Origin: Collybia mongolica
Taxonomy: Eukaryota; Basidiomycota; Agaricomycetes; Agaricales; Clitocybaceae
Reading direction: 5' to 3'
DNA: 64,000 bases
NCBI GenBank assembly: GCA_013420905.1
Contig: JAAXNY010000008.1
Span: 1,054,001 to 1,118,000, forward strand
Shown: positions 47,207 through 58,400 of the stretch, in pieces
Layout of the letters: every line of letters starts with the position of its first letter
How positions within the stretch are numbered: position 1 is the first letter of the stretch
Notes under the pieces: model-generated
Databases searched by the model: none
Told to the model about the DNA's origin: nothing
What the model saw: the letters and a program-made list of their open reading frames with translations, nothing else
Position numbers and translations under genes: made by a program

Positions 47207-48193
47207 TCACACTCCAAAGGGACGCTTCATTAGTCTCTGCTTCACCTCATCTGACTTCGAATGTTCCATGACGCTCAAGGCCCTCCTCCTCGCCATTATC
47301 CTTCCTCCTTCTCTCACTACACCGACCTTCCTGGTTCCTCCGAGAGATTGGTACCTAGACCTTGCCTGGGGTCCAGGGGCAACAAATGCTCCCATCTCAT
47401 GGCGGGCGGTTGATTCGAAGGATGCCACGGCCGCGTCGTAGATCCAGCCCTCTCCAATTCTTGCCACCCCTGCTTCTACAGTCAGGGGCCCACTCATAGA
47501 CTTCCTCCTCCCTACACATCGCTTCTTGACCGCCCTGGTTTCCTCGAGAATAACCTGTCTGAGCGCCCTCCCAGGTGACATCGGGGCTGTCCCGATGTCC
47601 CTGCTCTTTCCCACAACTAGAACAGAATAACTGCGAGGTCGAACATAGGGCCGACGCGGCCCTCCACTAGCGGTTCCGGCTTTGAAATGGACACGCCCGC
47701 TCAGCTTCTCTTCGAGTTCCATCTCCTGATTTACCACCACGTTCAAGCCCGTCTCAGCCAGAGGTTTGTACTCAATTTGAGACCTCTCCAATACCTGTTT
47801 AACCTTCTCCACCCAGTCGTCGAGTTGGTACAGCTTATACAGCATCATTTTGAATGTGAATGGGTATTTCTTCCCCAGCGGGAATTTCGCGAGCGAAGCC
47901 TCGTCTTCGTCATCTGAGTCAATGTCGTGGGACATCACTCCGGGAGATGCTATTGTGCTCCTGTGCCCTCTGCCTCTGCCTCCCTTGTCTCCCTGAGGCT
48001 TTCTCGTACTCACAAGGGAGGCAAGGCTGTTAACTACTGGTGCGAGGTCAGGGGGAATGGGCAAAGAGCGGACGTCATCCAGGGTAGTCATGTGGTTTCC
48101 GCCATTGGCGGCTCGCGATTTTCGTGAAGCAAGCCGTTCAAAAAGATCAAAAAGCCTTGCAAATTCTGCGTTCTTTGAGTCGGATGTGGTCAT
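47207..48193 (-). CDS. Basic hypothetical protein, unknown family
   Basis: An intronless frame of 328 residues from MTTSDSKNAEFARLFDLFER at 48193. I prefer this Met because everything upstream in the open frame (to 48418) lacks protein-like patterning. The N-terminus is helical, then LDDVRSLPIPPDLAPVVNSL, a Gly/Arg patch (GDKGGRGRGHRS) and an acidic stretch (DIDSDDEDEA). The central block KYPFTFKMMLYKLYQLDDWV, EKVKQVLERSQIEYKPLAET looks like a folded helical domain. The C-terminus is basic (RRKSMSGPLTVEAG, RIMARRRALSVMEHSKSDEV). I recognise no family. It could be a nuclear or cytoskeletal regulator, but nothing in the sequence says so. Confidence 0.62.
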   Translation of the reverse strand: MTTSDSKNAEFARLFDLFERLASRKSRAANGGNHMTTLDDVRSLPIPPDLAPVVNSLASLVSTRKPQGDKGGRGRGHRSTIASPGVMSHDIDSDDEDEASLAKFPLGKKYPFTFKMMLYKLYQLDDWVEKVKQVLERSQIEYKPLAETGLNVVVNQEMELEEKLSGRVHFKAGTASGGPRRPYVRPRSYSVLVVGKSRDIGTAPMSPGRALRQVILEETRAVKKRCVGRRKSMSGPLTVEAGVARIGEGWIYDAAVASFESTARHEMGAFVAPGPQARSRYQSLGGTRKVGVVREGGRIMARRRALSVMEHSKSDEVKQRLMKRPFGV

Positions 48194-48612
48194 CGTTGGA
48201 CGTGGAATTAATGGGAATACAAGGGAGAGGGGTGAGTGAAAGGGGGTGGCACAGTTATTCAAGGGGTATGCCCTGATGAAAGATGGACGTCTTGGATGCT
48301 CCAGCAAGGTGTGAAGAATGTATTTAAAGGCTTTCATTATGGCACCGGTGGCCAAAACGCTTTGGCCCATCTCGGCTATGCTGGACGATCTGAAAATCAT
48401 GGGTGGCGACCCACGCATTGTGCCCGTCCATTGTTCTTAGACTGTGTTCCGGGTGGCTTCCCATCACGCGGGTTACATTCAAAGCATTTCAACACATTGG
48501 CATTCATTGTCGGGGCAGGGGGAAATACAGCACATCCCCGCAGCAAAGCAGTGGACCCTAAAGCTCTACATATCGCAAACAGAAGACATTCATAATACGC
48601 ATTACAACGCCT
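48194..48612. other. Intergenic
   Basis: About 420 bases between a minus-strand start (48193) and a minus-strand stop (48613). No gene. Contains the promoter of the gene starting at 48193. Confidence 0.35.
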
Positions 48613-49917
48613 TCACCAGGGCATCCTTCTGACTCGAACTCTTCCATTCGCCCGTAGAACCCAAATTGTCGTTTTCATATCACTTCTGATCTCAGGGTTT
48701 TCCAAAACGTTCTCCTCGCAATTGCTGGTGGAATCGCCTTCCTTAAGTTCGTCAATGTGTACTTCGGCCTCGATTTCTTTCTCGCATCCCTTGGGGCCAG
48801 ACATTCCAGTAAAAAATGAGCTCCACCCGATGCTTTTGATCGCTTTCAATTTTTGTGCAATAACGATGCTGGCTTTCAGTTCCCGCATGCGTACGTCCTC
48901 TACCGCAGATTCGAAGCACGTTGAACATTGGCCAGAGCTATCGACCAGTCCCATATTCTCTTCGTCACCGAGGGAGTGGGCGATATGGGTATACAAGAGC
49001 TGATCATCAGACAAGAAAATTCCCAGATGGAGGTGAGTCAGGCATGTCAAAGGCTTTAGAGCGCTTGCGAATGCATTCTTATGCAGTATCATCAATCGGT
49101 CAGAAAATGCGTAGTTCTTGACAGGAACTCACAGCCATGTCGGAGCCATCGAAATAGTCGTCAGGGACAGGCGAGTGTATCGTACATCCCAAGCTATCCT
49201 CAAAACAAGACCAGCAACAGCTGAATTCCAGTCGCTCTGTACAACTGAGGTAAAGATCGGTTAGGCGAGAGAATGCTCCCGCTATCAGATTGAGCAGTAC
49301 AACGTCGATGCGAGGGAGGTTGGACAGGGTCAGTGAGGTTAGCTTGAAGGAAAGACCGGCTAATTTGACGTTTTCTATCAATAATGTTATGCAGGGATGT
49401 TGTGTTGACAGGCCTTCCTGCGCAAAGTCAATTGAAAGGGTGTGCAGGTTGGTCAGATGGCTGAGGCGGTTGGGCCTGTACAATAATATCTTAGAAGATG
49501 CACACAAAGACCTGCGCATAGGTTAACCAATGATACGTTAATAATGCGCGCATATACTCACCTCACCCAGATGAACCCCCCTCTACCTTCCCCTCTCCGA
49601 TCATACCAATATTCCTGCATTTCAAGGAAGCTAAATAGGCCCTTCCAGTGTGGTCTCGTTTCCAACGTTACATGTTGAAAATACAGTCTCAGAGCAATCT
49701 GTCTGAAGTCAAACGATGCAAGGGTCACTGATGCGATGGAAGTGAAATCCGGAACGAGGGAAGTCGAAGAGGAAGAATTTAAAGCAAATTTCACTATGCG
49801 ATCAATTATTTCAGTTGGAACGCGAGGGGAGGGCAAGCTGATGGGTTTCGAGGAACCTCTCGAGGTTGAATGCCGTATTCGATCGATTGCCTTGCTACGA
49901 AAAAAGAGAGACTTCAT
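48613..49917 (-). CDS. F-box protein with degenerate leucine-rich segments
   Basis: Three exons. The first has a basic leader (MKSLFFRSKAIDRIRHSTSR) and an F-box: SPRVPTEIIDRIVKFALNSS, then IASVTLASFDFRQIALRLYF and QHVTLETRPHWKG. Exon 2 (about 49130-49510) has leucine-patterned repeats, LSHLTNLHTLSIDFAQEGLS, LKLTSLTLSNLPRID-like FKLTSLTLSNLPRIDVVLLN and FSRLTDLYLSCTERL. Exon 3 gives NAFASALKPLTCLTHLHLGI and an acidic, Cys-containing C-terminus that ends VRVRRMPW before TGA at 48613-48615. F-box proteins link SKP1-cullin ligases to substrates; the target here is unknown. Start is the ATG at 49915-49917. Confidence 0.72.
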
Positions 49918-50415
49918 TGGTTCTCTCCTGTTGGCCTCCTGTCCGCTCTTTCAGTGCCAGTCTCGAGACTCCGCACGAGCTTAGGAAACGATGGGTCGCA
50001 GGTTGCCCGTGACGCGATCACTGTCATGGGACGCGTCTTGAAATAGCCACGTGATCGTACTTATAGCTCCTACTCATCGCGAATCCCACCCAAATCCACA
50101 AGGTAATCGATCCACCTTATGGCTCCGAAGAAAACTGCTATTGTCTTTACGCAGCTCCCACCGGCTTCTGTAATACGTACAAGCCTTCTCATCTTGGATA
50201 ACCTTCAACTTAAATCTGCCAATGATTCATCGAAAGCGTACTTTTTCATCTATACTGCGCTCCCATATGAACCAGAAAGTTAACTTCTTGCAAATACATT
50301 ACAGGTAATACCCATGCAATTACGGATCTGATGAGATGGATCCGATTCTGCAAGGCCTATATAAGCCCGAGGTCGTATGGAAAGCACCCTGTACCCCTTG
50401 CTTTCGTGAACAACC
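49918..50415. promoter_or_regulatory. Divergent intergenic region with TATA box for the sedolisin gene
   Basis: About 500 bases between divergent starts at 49917 and 50416. CTATATAAGCC at about 50357-50367, roughly 55 bases before the sedolisin ATG, is a good TATA box. So the promoter of the broken sedolisin gene looks intact. Confidence 0.5.
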
Positions 50416-52774
50416 ATGTTCTGGTTTTCAATTCTCATTTTCGCCCTTCTTCATATGTGCGTAGCAAGTTCTCTCCCCAAGCAATGGGAAAACCTTCGTG
50501 AGAAGCACTCATGGTTCGAAATTCCCCGTGGCTGGGAGTACCTCTCTCCGGCGCCTAGAGATATGAGTTTCGACTTGCGGATCGGCCTTAAACAAGACAA
50601 AATCGAAGGCCTAATTACTAGCCTCATGAAAATAAGTGATCCCAAACATGAAAGGTATGGCGAACTCGACATCACGTAGCCCCTTCTTTTACCTTTATTG
50701 CAAAGATACGGAAAACACCTGACTAAGGCCGAAGCAGAAGTTCTCGTTGCGCCTCACCCGCAATCCGTAAAGGCTGTCGAGTCGTGGCTCAACTTCCACG
50801 AGTTCGACCCCAAGGATATTAACCACTCCGGGGATTGGATTACCCTTCGCGTCACTGTTGCACAGGCTGAGCGGATGCTCGGTGCCAAATATAATGTCTA
50901 TCACCATTTAGCCTCCTCTCAAAAAGTCGTCCGTACTATGAGCTACTCTCTGCCACGAGAACTCCACTCCCACGTGGACCTAGTTGTACCTACGACCTAT
51001 TTCGGAACCCTTCGCAGCATGCGTACTACTAGCTTCTTGCAACCCGAAATCAAACCTGTAGAGGAAAGGGTCCCGGATCCCGAATTTTCTGTCAATGCTG
51101 TCGTATCAACCAGCTGTAACTCAGTCATCACCCCTGCATGACTTCGTGCTTTGTACAACACCTCAACCTATGTACCGAAATCAACAGCTACCAACAAACT
51201 AGGTGTTGCTGGATATCTTGACGAGTTCGCGAACCGAGCGGATCTTCAGGTCAGCCTTCCTGATCTACATGAGTCATTCCGCATACATTGACCGACTCCC
51301 CTGATCAAAAAGAAATTCTTCAAACAATACAGAACCGATGCTGTTGGTTCTAGTTTCACCACTGTTCTGGTCAACGGTGGAAAGGACACTCAGGCTAACC
51401 CAGGCGTAGAGGTGAGTTGAGCAGTTAGAATCGTTCGCTCCTTGTGATTTATCTCTCTCATTGACAGGCAAATCTCGACATCCAATATACTACGGGAATT
51501 TCTTTTCCCACACCCAACATTTACTATAGGTAATTAACCTTGTAGTACCGACCCATCCTCGAACACTAACATTTCAAAGCACCGGAGGCTCACCGCCTTA
51601 CAATCCAGACTCCGAAACGCCAACGAACAGCAACGAACCATACATTGACTGGTTGAACTTCATCCTTGCGCAGCCCACTATCCCACAAGTTATTACGACC
51701 TCTTATGGAGACGATGAACAAACTGTAAGTGTTATTTCTACATTTTTTACCATGTTCTCAACCAAGTACCAAATTAGGTACCCAACGATTATGCTTTCAG
51801 AGTATGTAATCTGTTCGCTCAGCTCGGCTCGGTGGGAACCACTGTGTTTTTCTCCAGCGGTGACTTTGGGTCGGCTTTCCCAACCGTTCTCGCTCCATCT
51901 CACTCACGTTTTTCTGGATTAACGCAGCGTCGGGGGCGGTAACTGTCGCACAAACGATGGCACAAATAGAGTCCTTTTCCAACCAGCCTTTCCTGCTTCG
52001 TAGGTTTTGCTAACTGTTAGAGTGGCATTCATTTCATAGACGACACCCTCTAGATGTCCCTTCGTCACTGCAGTCGGTGGTACGACTAAAGTCAATCCTG
52101 AGATTGGAGTCAGTTTTTCAGGAGGCGGATTTTCGCGCTATTTTGCACGACCATCATACCAAAAGGCAGCCGTGTCGAACTATCTAACTGGATTGGGGAC
52201 TAAATTCAGTGGACTCTACAAGTACGTTGATTTTTTGCTCTCCAGAAATACGTGGTTTGATTTCCCCTTTTTAACACAAGTGCCACCAGCCGAGCTTACC
52301 CGGACCTCTCTGCGCAAGGCGTGGGTTTCCGAGTTGTCATTGGTGGGCGTGTGAGGTCTGTCGGAGGAACCAGTGCCAGTTCTCCCGTGCGTTACCCCGT
52401 TATAGTCCATCTCCGGATCCCTCATTGTCGATTGCTAGACTGTTGCTGGTGTATTCGCCCTGTTGAATGACTTTCTCATTGCGAAGGGCAAACCGCCCCT
52501 GGGCTTCATTAACCCTCTCATATATTCAAGTGTATCGAAGGGATTTAATGATGTCGTTGCTGGTTCTAACCCCGGGTGCGGCACCAATGGTATAAAGTCG
52601 TATCCTCTCAGTAGGTCCTTTATTCACGACGATTTACCTACAGGTTTCGCGGCGGGAAAAGGCTGGGATCCTGTAAGTTATCCTTGCTCCTGTCGTGATT
52701 CCCCAATCATTCACAATGTATAGGTCACCGGTCTTGGCACACCCGATTTCCTGAAGTTGCAAACCTTTGTATGA
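50416..52774 (+). pseudogene. Sedolisin / tripeptidyl peptidase (S53), full length but interrupted by one in-frame TGA
   Basis: A paralogue of the gene at the left edge. MFWFSILIFALLHMCVASS is a signal peptide. The prodomain (WENLREKHSWFEIPRGWEYL, ISDPKHERYGKHLTKAEAE, VESWLNFHEF) is followed by the catalytic domain with the Glu/Asp pair in VEANLDIQY, FSSGDFG, CPFVTAVGGTT and the nucleophile motif GGTSASSP, ending GTPDFLKLQTFV. At 51139-51141 the frame has TGA between CNSVITPA and LRALYNTSTYVPKS, where this family has a Cys; TGC to TGA would do it. Every other exon and splice site that I followed is in order, so the break looks recent, or is a sequencing error. As written it would give a 224-residue prodomain fragment. 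Confidence 0.85.
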
Positions 52775-53396
52775 AACGGAGCAAGTGAAATTCTGCAAGT
52801 TCGTATTCACCCCCTAGCCCTAGTGTTAACGTCCGGATAAAATGTATACCACGGTCTCTAGGGCGCCCGATCCTAGTTACTGCAACAATCCTGAACTACC
52901 TACAACCTCTTTTATTCAACGATGTGCTCTTGTTCTCTGAAATTATGATGCGTTTGGGTACATATTTTTGACAATGAAGGACAAGGAGCGCTGTGAATTG
53001 GGGAATCTGTGTTCACGGCGACGTTCTACTTGTGTCAAATGTGAATCAGTTAGCTGGCACTCACGGTGACTTAGCCTTCGCCTTCGATGATCATCGACTG
53101 ATGACTTCTTCAGAAAACTACAGGCAAGTTCCCTGCCTCTTTCAGTACAAGACTGGCCCTTCGTGGCTCAACCGCATCACTGATTCACTAAGATAAAGGC
53201 ATGATTTCCTTGAATTCGTCCATCTTTCAGGCCGAACGGCTTCAGAACGAAGTTCGGACTCGAGTCAGTTGACACATTTGCGGATGACGGCAAAGCGGCA
53301 TCTCAGTGATTGATTACATCCACCCGTGACTTCAGAAAAGTTAAAAAAGCACCAACGCATTCTTCCAGTCCACCATCGTACATAGAGTGAATAGAG
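52775..53396. other. Intergenic
   Basis: About 620 bases without coding signal; 3' flank of the sedolisin and promoter of the following F-box-like gene. Confidence 0.35.
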
Positions 53397-54779
53397 ATGG
53401 CTGAGGTATGACTGCACCACTCTTTTCATGCTCTTTTATAGACTCACTCTCGTAAGCCTTTGGTTACTACCCCGGCGGCAGCTAATGGGAAGGAAGAAGA
53501 ACTGGTGAAGCATTTCAATCAAGTTCAACCACTAGAATGCATCGGCCTCGCGAATTTGCCGTCTGAATTACTGTTCCATATCTTGGAGCCTATGCGACCC
53601 GTCTACGAACGTCCAATCCTGATAAACTTTCCAGATATTATATATAGGGCGGCGCGCTTTGGCCACGATAATGACTCAGTATTCACCCACAATCTTCGAA
53701 AATTCGCTGATTTAAGACTCCTATGCACACAGTTGGATAGCATTATCTTACAGATTGTGTATCGCGAGGTCGTCGTTTTCATCGATAATATGACGAGGAT
53801 GAGAAAGGTAGCTTTGATGTTTGAGAGGGCGGCCGATCACATCAGATCTGTTGTGATAACTGATAAAGCGACACATCATGGTTGGTCGCGGTGCTCGTCC
53901 CGGTACACAGACACTGTTTCGATTATAGCCGATGGACTTCGTCGCTGCACCAAGATCCAGAATCTTGAATGCTATGGCAACTATCACACCTTCACCAGCC
54001 GAAAGTGGCTTAATACGATGGTACCCACTCTTGCTTCCACCGTCACTTCCCTGGTATTACACCCTACTCCATCTGCCTTTGACCTCTCCCATGCCCTCGT
54101 CGGGTTGGGACGCACCATTCAGACTCTCGAGATATTGCAGTGGAGTGAATCTCACGACAGGTCAACCTTCCACGTATCAGCCGAAATGCCAAATTTGTCG
54201 AAACTCACGCTCAAAGGAGGACACCCCCCCTTGGATCGAGTCAAGAAACTCTTCAGTCGCATTCACAAAAAAGGGACAAAGAACAATAGTCCCCTTCGAT
54301 CGTTGGCTCTTATAAACATATTCCTGCCATCTGGCTGGGAATTCCTTAGCTTGTTGTCAATAAATCGCATCGGCGCTCAGTTGACGTCCTTGCGGCTGCT
54401 TCTCGAGACGAGGGACATGACCATCATCCCGTCGATTGTCAAGGCATGCCCAGGCTTAGTTGAATTCGCCTGCACTTCCAAGGTTGGAAAACGCGTTTTC
54501 GAACACATTCCCCCTACACTCAAACATCTTGAGCTTGCCGTTGCCCGAGACTGCGCGCGCGAAGAGCTCTTGAGCCGGGCAGAGCTGGAGATCCCCATCT
54601 TCTTCCATGATTTGACGAGCTACATGGATTCAAAGGGGGCGAATTCCCTTCGCAGCCTTTCTGTGCATATGAAGCACTGTTCCCCTTATGCAGTTGACAT
54701 GTTACCTCTCAATGATCTCTGCACGAAACTTGAGGTAGGGATTCGCTGGCACATCATCGGTTTGTATAGGTTTTACTAG
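53397..54779 (+). CDS. F-box-like protein with leucine-patterned repeats, 3' end abutting a MITE
   Basis: The long open frame from 53442 begins without ATG; a short first exon 53397-53405 (MAE) and a 36-base intron give MAE-THSRKPLVTTPAAANG. The F-box is ECIGLANLPSELLFHILEPM, followed by FADLRLLCTQLDSIILQIVY. LRR-like segments include CTKIQNLECYG, IQTLEILQWSESHD, NLSKLTLKGGHPPLDRVKKL, QLTSLRLLLETRDM and TLKHLELAVARDCAREELL. The frame ends at TAG 54777-54779, three bases before the left end of a MITE. A GTAGGG..TTTACTAG stretch just before (54735-54779) looks like an intron, so the original last exon may have lain beyond. Function as SCF adaptor is inferred. Confidence 0.72.
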
Positions 54780-54782
54780 TGA

Positions 54783-55030
54783 CTCTCAGTAAAAAATAAA
54801 GTCATGCTTAGTCAGTGTAAACTCAGCAGTAATGACAAAGTCAACGAAAAGTCTTACAAGAGTCAATAAAAATGGTAATTCAAACTTATGATTTTGTCAA
54901 CTTTCAATATGGATTTGGCCATTTGGGAGGAAATGAATGATTTTTGACTACTTTGGGCTGGCTCTTGACCACTACATTTGGGTGATGTCAAAACTCGCGA
55001 CTAAAGTTTGACTTTATTTTTTACTGAGAG
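54783..55030. mobile_element. MITE, 248 bp, with 22-bp perfect terminal inverted repeats
   Basis: The left end 54783-54804 reads CTCTCAGT..AAAGTCA and the right end 55009-55030 is its exact reverse complement (TGACTTT..ACTGAGAG). A 3-bp direct repeat TGA borders both ends (54780-54782 and 55031-55033), as expected of a target-site duplication. The inside is AT-rich and has no open frame for a transposase. Short size, perfect terminal repeats and a short target duplication fit a non-autonomous DNA transposon (MITE). A 3-bp duplication suits the PIF/Harbinger or CACTA groups; TGA is not the usual Harbinger TWA, so I do not name the superfamily. Perfect ends suggest recent activity. Confidence 0.85.
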
Positions 55031-55033
55031 TGA

Positions 55034-55449
55034 CTCGCGCTACGCAGATCAAAAATATATATACGGTTCATTCCGACCTTTGTTGGATATGACCATCACC
55101 GTGTACATTAATATTAGCTACCCTCGAAAGAAAATCCTGGTTGTTCTACCTGATAATGTACTTATTTATGATAAGTAGGTATAACTATGTATGGGTAATA
55201 TTAGTAATTATAAAGTATCTCAACTATATGATACTAATACCGACCAAGCCTCTATTTTACCGGGATCGAGCCTTATCAATCGCTCAAGAGCCAGGAATGG
55301 CTATCTGGCGAGTTGGGACGGGTCCCAGGCGACGAGTCTTGGGGTTCATCCCGCATGTTGGCACGCCAGCCAGCCTGGTTGCTGGCCCGCGGGGTTTGAC
55401 TATAAAAACTCGTACTCAGTAGCAATGAGGTAGTTGGTTAGGTGCCCAC
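55034..55449. other. Intergenic, AT-rich then GC-rich
   Basis: About 415 bases right of the MITE. 55060-55250 is strongly AT-rich (TATATATATACGG, ATTATGATAAG); 55265-55400 switches abruptly to GC-rich (GGGACGGGTCCCAGGCGACG, GCTGGCCCGCGGGG), with GGGACGGGTCCC a 12-base near-palindrome. This junction could mark an insertion, but I see no terminal repeats for the GC-rich part. Confidence 0.35.
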
Positions 55450-58400
55450 TTACTCTACTGCACCTCCAGCATATCGCATTTTCTTACGCTCCTTCGCCCT
55501 TTGTGAAGGGTGCATTTTCACACTGGGTCGTCCTTCACCTGGGGCCGGGGGAGAACGCGGTCGACTGGGAGGCATAGGCGTGTGTTCCATATCAACGTCG
55601 GCTTGGCGATCGCGATTGGAGCGTCTGGTAGCAGGAGTGGCGAGTGGCGAATCAACGATGGGCTCGCTATCACTTCCTTCAGACCTCGAACTGCGTGTGT
55701 TCGCCTTCCGACTTACGCGATTCCGTTTCTTGTTCGCCTTGCGGGGTTGAGCCTTCAGCGGGGCCTCGTTGTGGCTTGTATTCTCACTGCTAGAACAAAG
55801 ATCGACATCAACGCTGACGCTGCGTGAAACCGACCTCGTCACTCTTCGAGTAGGCTGTTCATAGTCGGGTTTCAAGTAGAAGTCGTTGACGGTGGGAGAG
55901 AGGCGAAGTGAGCGTTTTGATTTGGAATGAAAAATGTCTTCGCCTTCATCATCGGTTGTCTCTACTGAAGTCCTAGCTTGAGACGACCCTAATCCATCCA
56001 TTTCACACGCCGAGTCACTGATACCGCTTGAGCCTTTGCCAAAAGGGCGTGGTCTCGGGCGCGATACAGGCGGAAGAGCAGCAGGGAGGTCAAGCTGAGA
56101 TACAGCCTCCTTTCCTTTCCTTTTCTTCACCCGCTCTCTCTCCTTCTCTTTTAAGGAAGTCTGCTTCTGCTTTAGCCGCAGCTCTTCCTCCTCTCTCTCG
56201 TCTTCCTCTTCTAATTCTTTCCTCCTCTTCCTTGCTCTCTCCATGACAATAAGATCTGCAACCCCCAGCTCATCACCATTACCGTCTGAATCATGGCTTC
56301 CTTCACCTTTGCCCCATTCCCCTCCATCTTCGGGGAACATGGCAACGCCATAGCTGGCACTGTCTCGCAGGATTTGCACTGCAGACTTGACTCCCTCATT
56401 TCCGACCAGTCCATTGTCTTCCATGATCAACCGTACTCCAACTTCGGGGACAAGTATCCGCTGAAGAAATTCGTTAGGTGTCAGTGGTGCAACATGGCTG
56501 GGGTCGATAGATATGGGTGGAAAAAGATCGTAAAGGGTTTGATGGATGATAACCGACCCGCGTTCACCGTAGCTGAATATTATGAGCTGAATGAAATACG
56601 GAATCCCGGAGACTATCACTCACTATCCAGGCTGAGTCTTCTCAAAGTTCGCGAATTGACCTCGAACTCCAGCTACAGCTCGTGAACCTTTTTGTTTCAC
56701 TTCGTTGATAACTTCTTTCCAGAAGATGCACCTGGCCTTCGATCCCTGAGTGTCTTCACTGAAAAGATCGTCCTCATCACTGTCGGGTTCGAATGCAAGA
56801 TCCTCAATCAGCTCTTGAAGAACGGCCTTCATCCGGCTAACGCGACCCTCAAGCTTTGTCCACTCAATCGATTTGGGCCATCCTTTGGCTTCAGCCTCAG
56901 GTAGGATCTTAGTCTCAAATCGGTGACGTTGGCAGACTCCGATAAAGGTCGTGAAGGGAGCTTTACGCCCCATTGGGTTGCCTGGCCGTGCTTGGGGCTT
57001 CGACTTGAGCGCAGTAGATGCCAGAAGTTGGGTGAGGAGAGGCGTAGGAGAACGAGGCATGGGAGCGTCGCAGTATGGACAAATAGTCCTTGGGTCTCTT
57101 GTGGGAGACATACGTACTAGAAGTAGGACTATCAATGACCATCCTTGAACTGAGTAACATGGGGATTTACTTGTATCATCTTCTTCGTAGTCATAGTCGC
57201 CCAGAGGGAGCATAATACTGCTCACTACTTTAGCCTAAATGCAGATGGTAGAGCAGATAAACACACATATCATTGTCCTTCCTGGTTTTCTTGTTCTCTC
57301 GTTCGCTCCCCGAGCTGTTTCTGTCTGACGAAAGTCGTTTCCCAGGCCTGGAGGGCCCTGCGACTGGGGGCGTGCATGGGAAGCCGATGCTACCAAGGAC
57401 CTGAGTGTTCATGGGGAACGGTTGGGGCCTGAGGACACCGTTGATCTCCACCTCACTCTCTTCCTCACAAGAGACAACTCGATTTGAAGATTTTTTCCTC
57501 GCGCTGGAAGTCTTTCGACCATTACTAGTAGCCTTGGTTTGTGATGACAGGGGCGACAGGACGGGATAGCCATTAGCAACTTGAGGTTTTTTTGCCTTTG
57601 CCGTTTTAGCAGGTTTAGCTTGGGCGATGGGCTGCTTGACTGATGAGTGCGGACGCAGAGGTTTTGTTTTCTGCTTTGACTCATGTGGTCCGAGTGCTGG
57701 CAAAGTCGGAAATTTTGCAGGACGGGGAGGAGAAAGGACCGGGGAGACCATGGGGAACGGCGCAGGAGTTAAGGTATGATTAGTTGATCGAGCACCATCA
57801 TTCTCCGTGACAGAAACTGTATTTCTTCGTCTCCGTGGAGAGGAAGGGGGATCCAGATTTGGAAATGGCGCTGGCTGAAGTTGTGAAGCTACACGAGGTT
57901 TTCCGAGGGGGCGGGGCTTTGGCCGAGTATTCTCAGATGTTGTAACCTCTTGGGGTGGCTTCGTATCGCGGGTTGAAGAAGGGTTCGAGTTTGGGTTAGG
58001 AGAGAGTTTATTGCGAGTGCGCACTGAGGGGCTCCGGGGACGCGTAATTGACGTCTGGCTCGCGGTGCGTTGAGGTTTGGCTACAGATTTTGACATAGGC
58101 CAAATACCGGGCCGCTGTACGTTCGCGTTCTCCTGTAACACAGGAAGTACAGATGAAGACGCGTCTGACCGTTGCGGAGCAGCGGCACTATCGTGTAAGG
58201 TCTTGTTTTTCTTGAATTTGATTTTCTTCAGCGCTTCGGCTTTGAAAGAAGGGAAATCTGGGTGTGCCTCGTGAACTTTACCGTCAGGGCCTAAAAGCAG
58301 GTCCTCCTTGCCAGAAGCCTCGGCAGCACTGTGCTGCGAAAGCATGTCCATCTCGTCCTCAGAGTCCGTGAAATCGCGTAGGATCGAGGTTTGGCTTCCT

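Noticed and set aside
51139..51141. TGA at a Cys position as a selenocysteine codon
   Set aside because: A TGA in place of Cys is the pattern of selenoproteins, but the known fungal selenocysteine systems are in early-diverging lineages, not Basidiomycota, and I see no SECIS-like structure. The tRNA-like unit at 27.7 kb lacks the long acceptor and variable arms of a selenocysteine tRNA.
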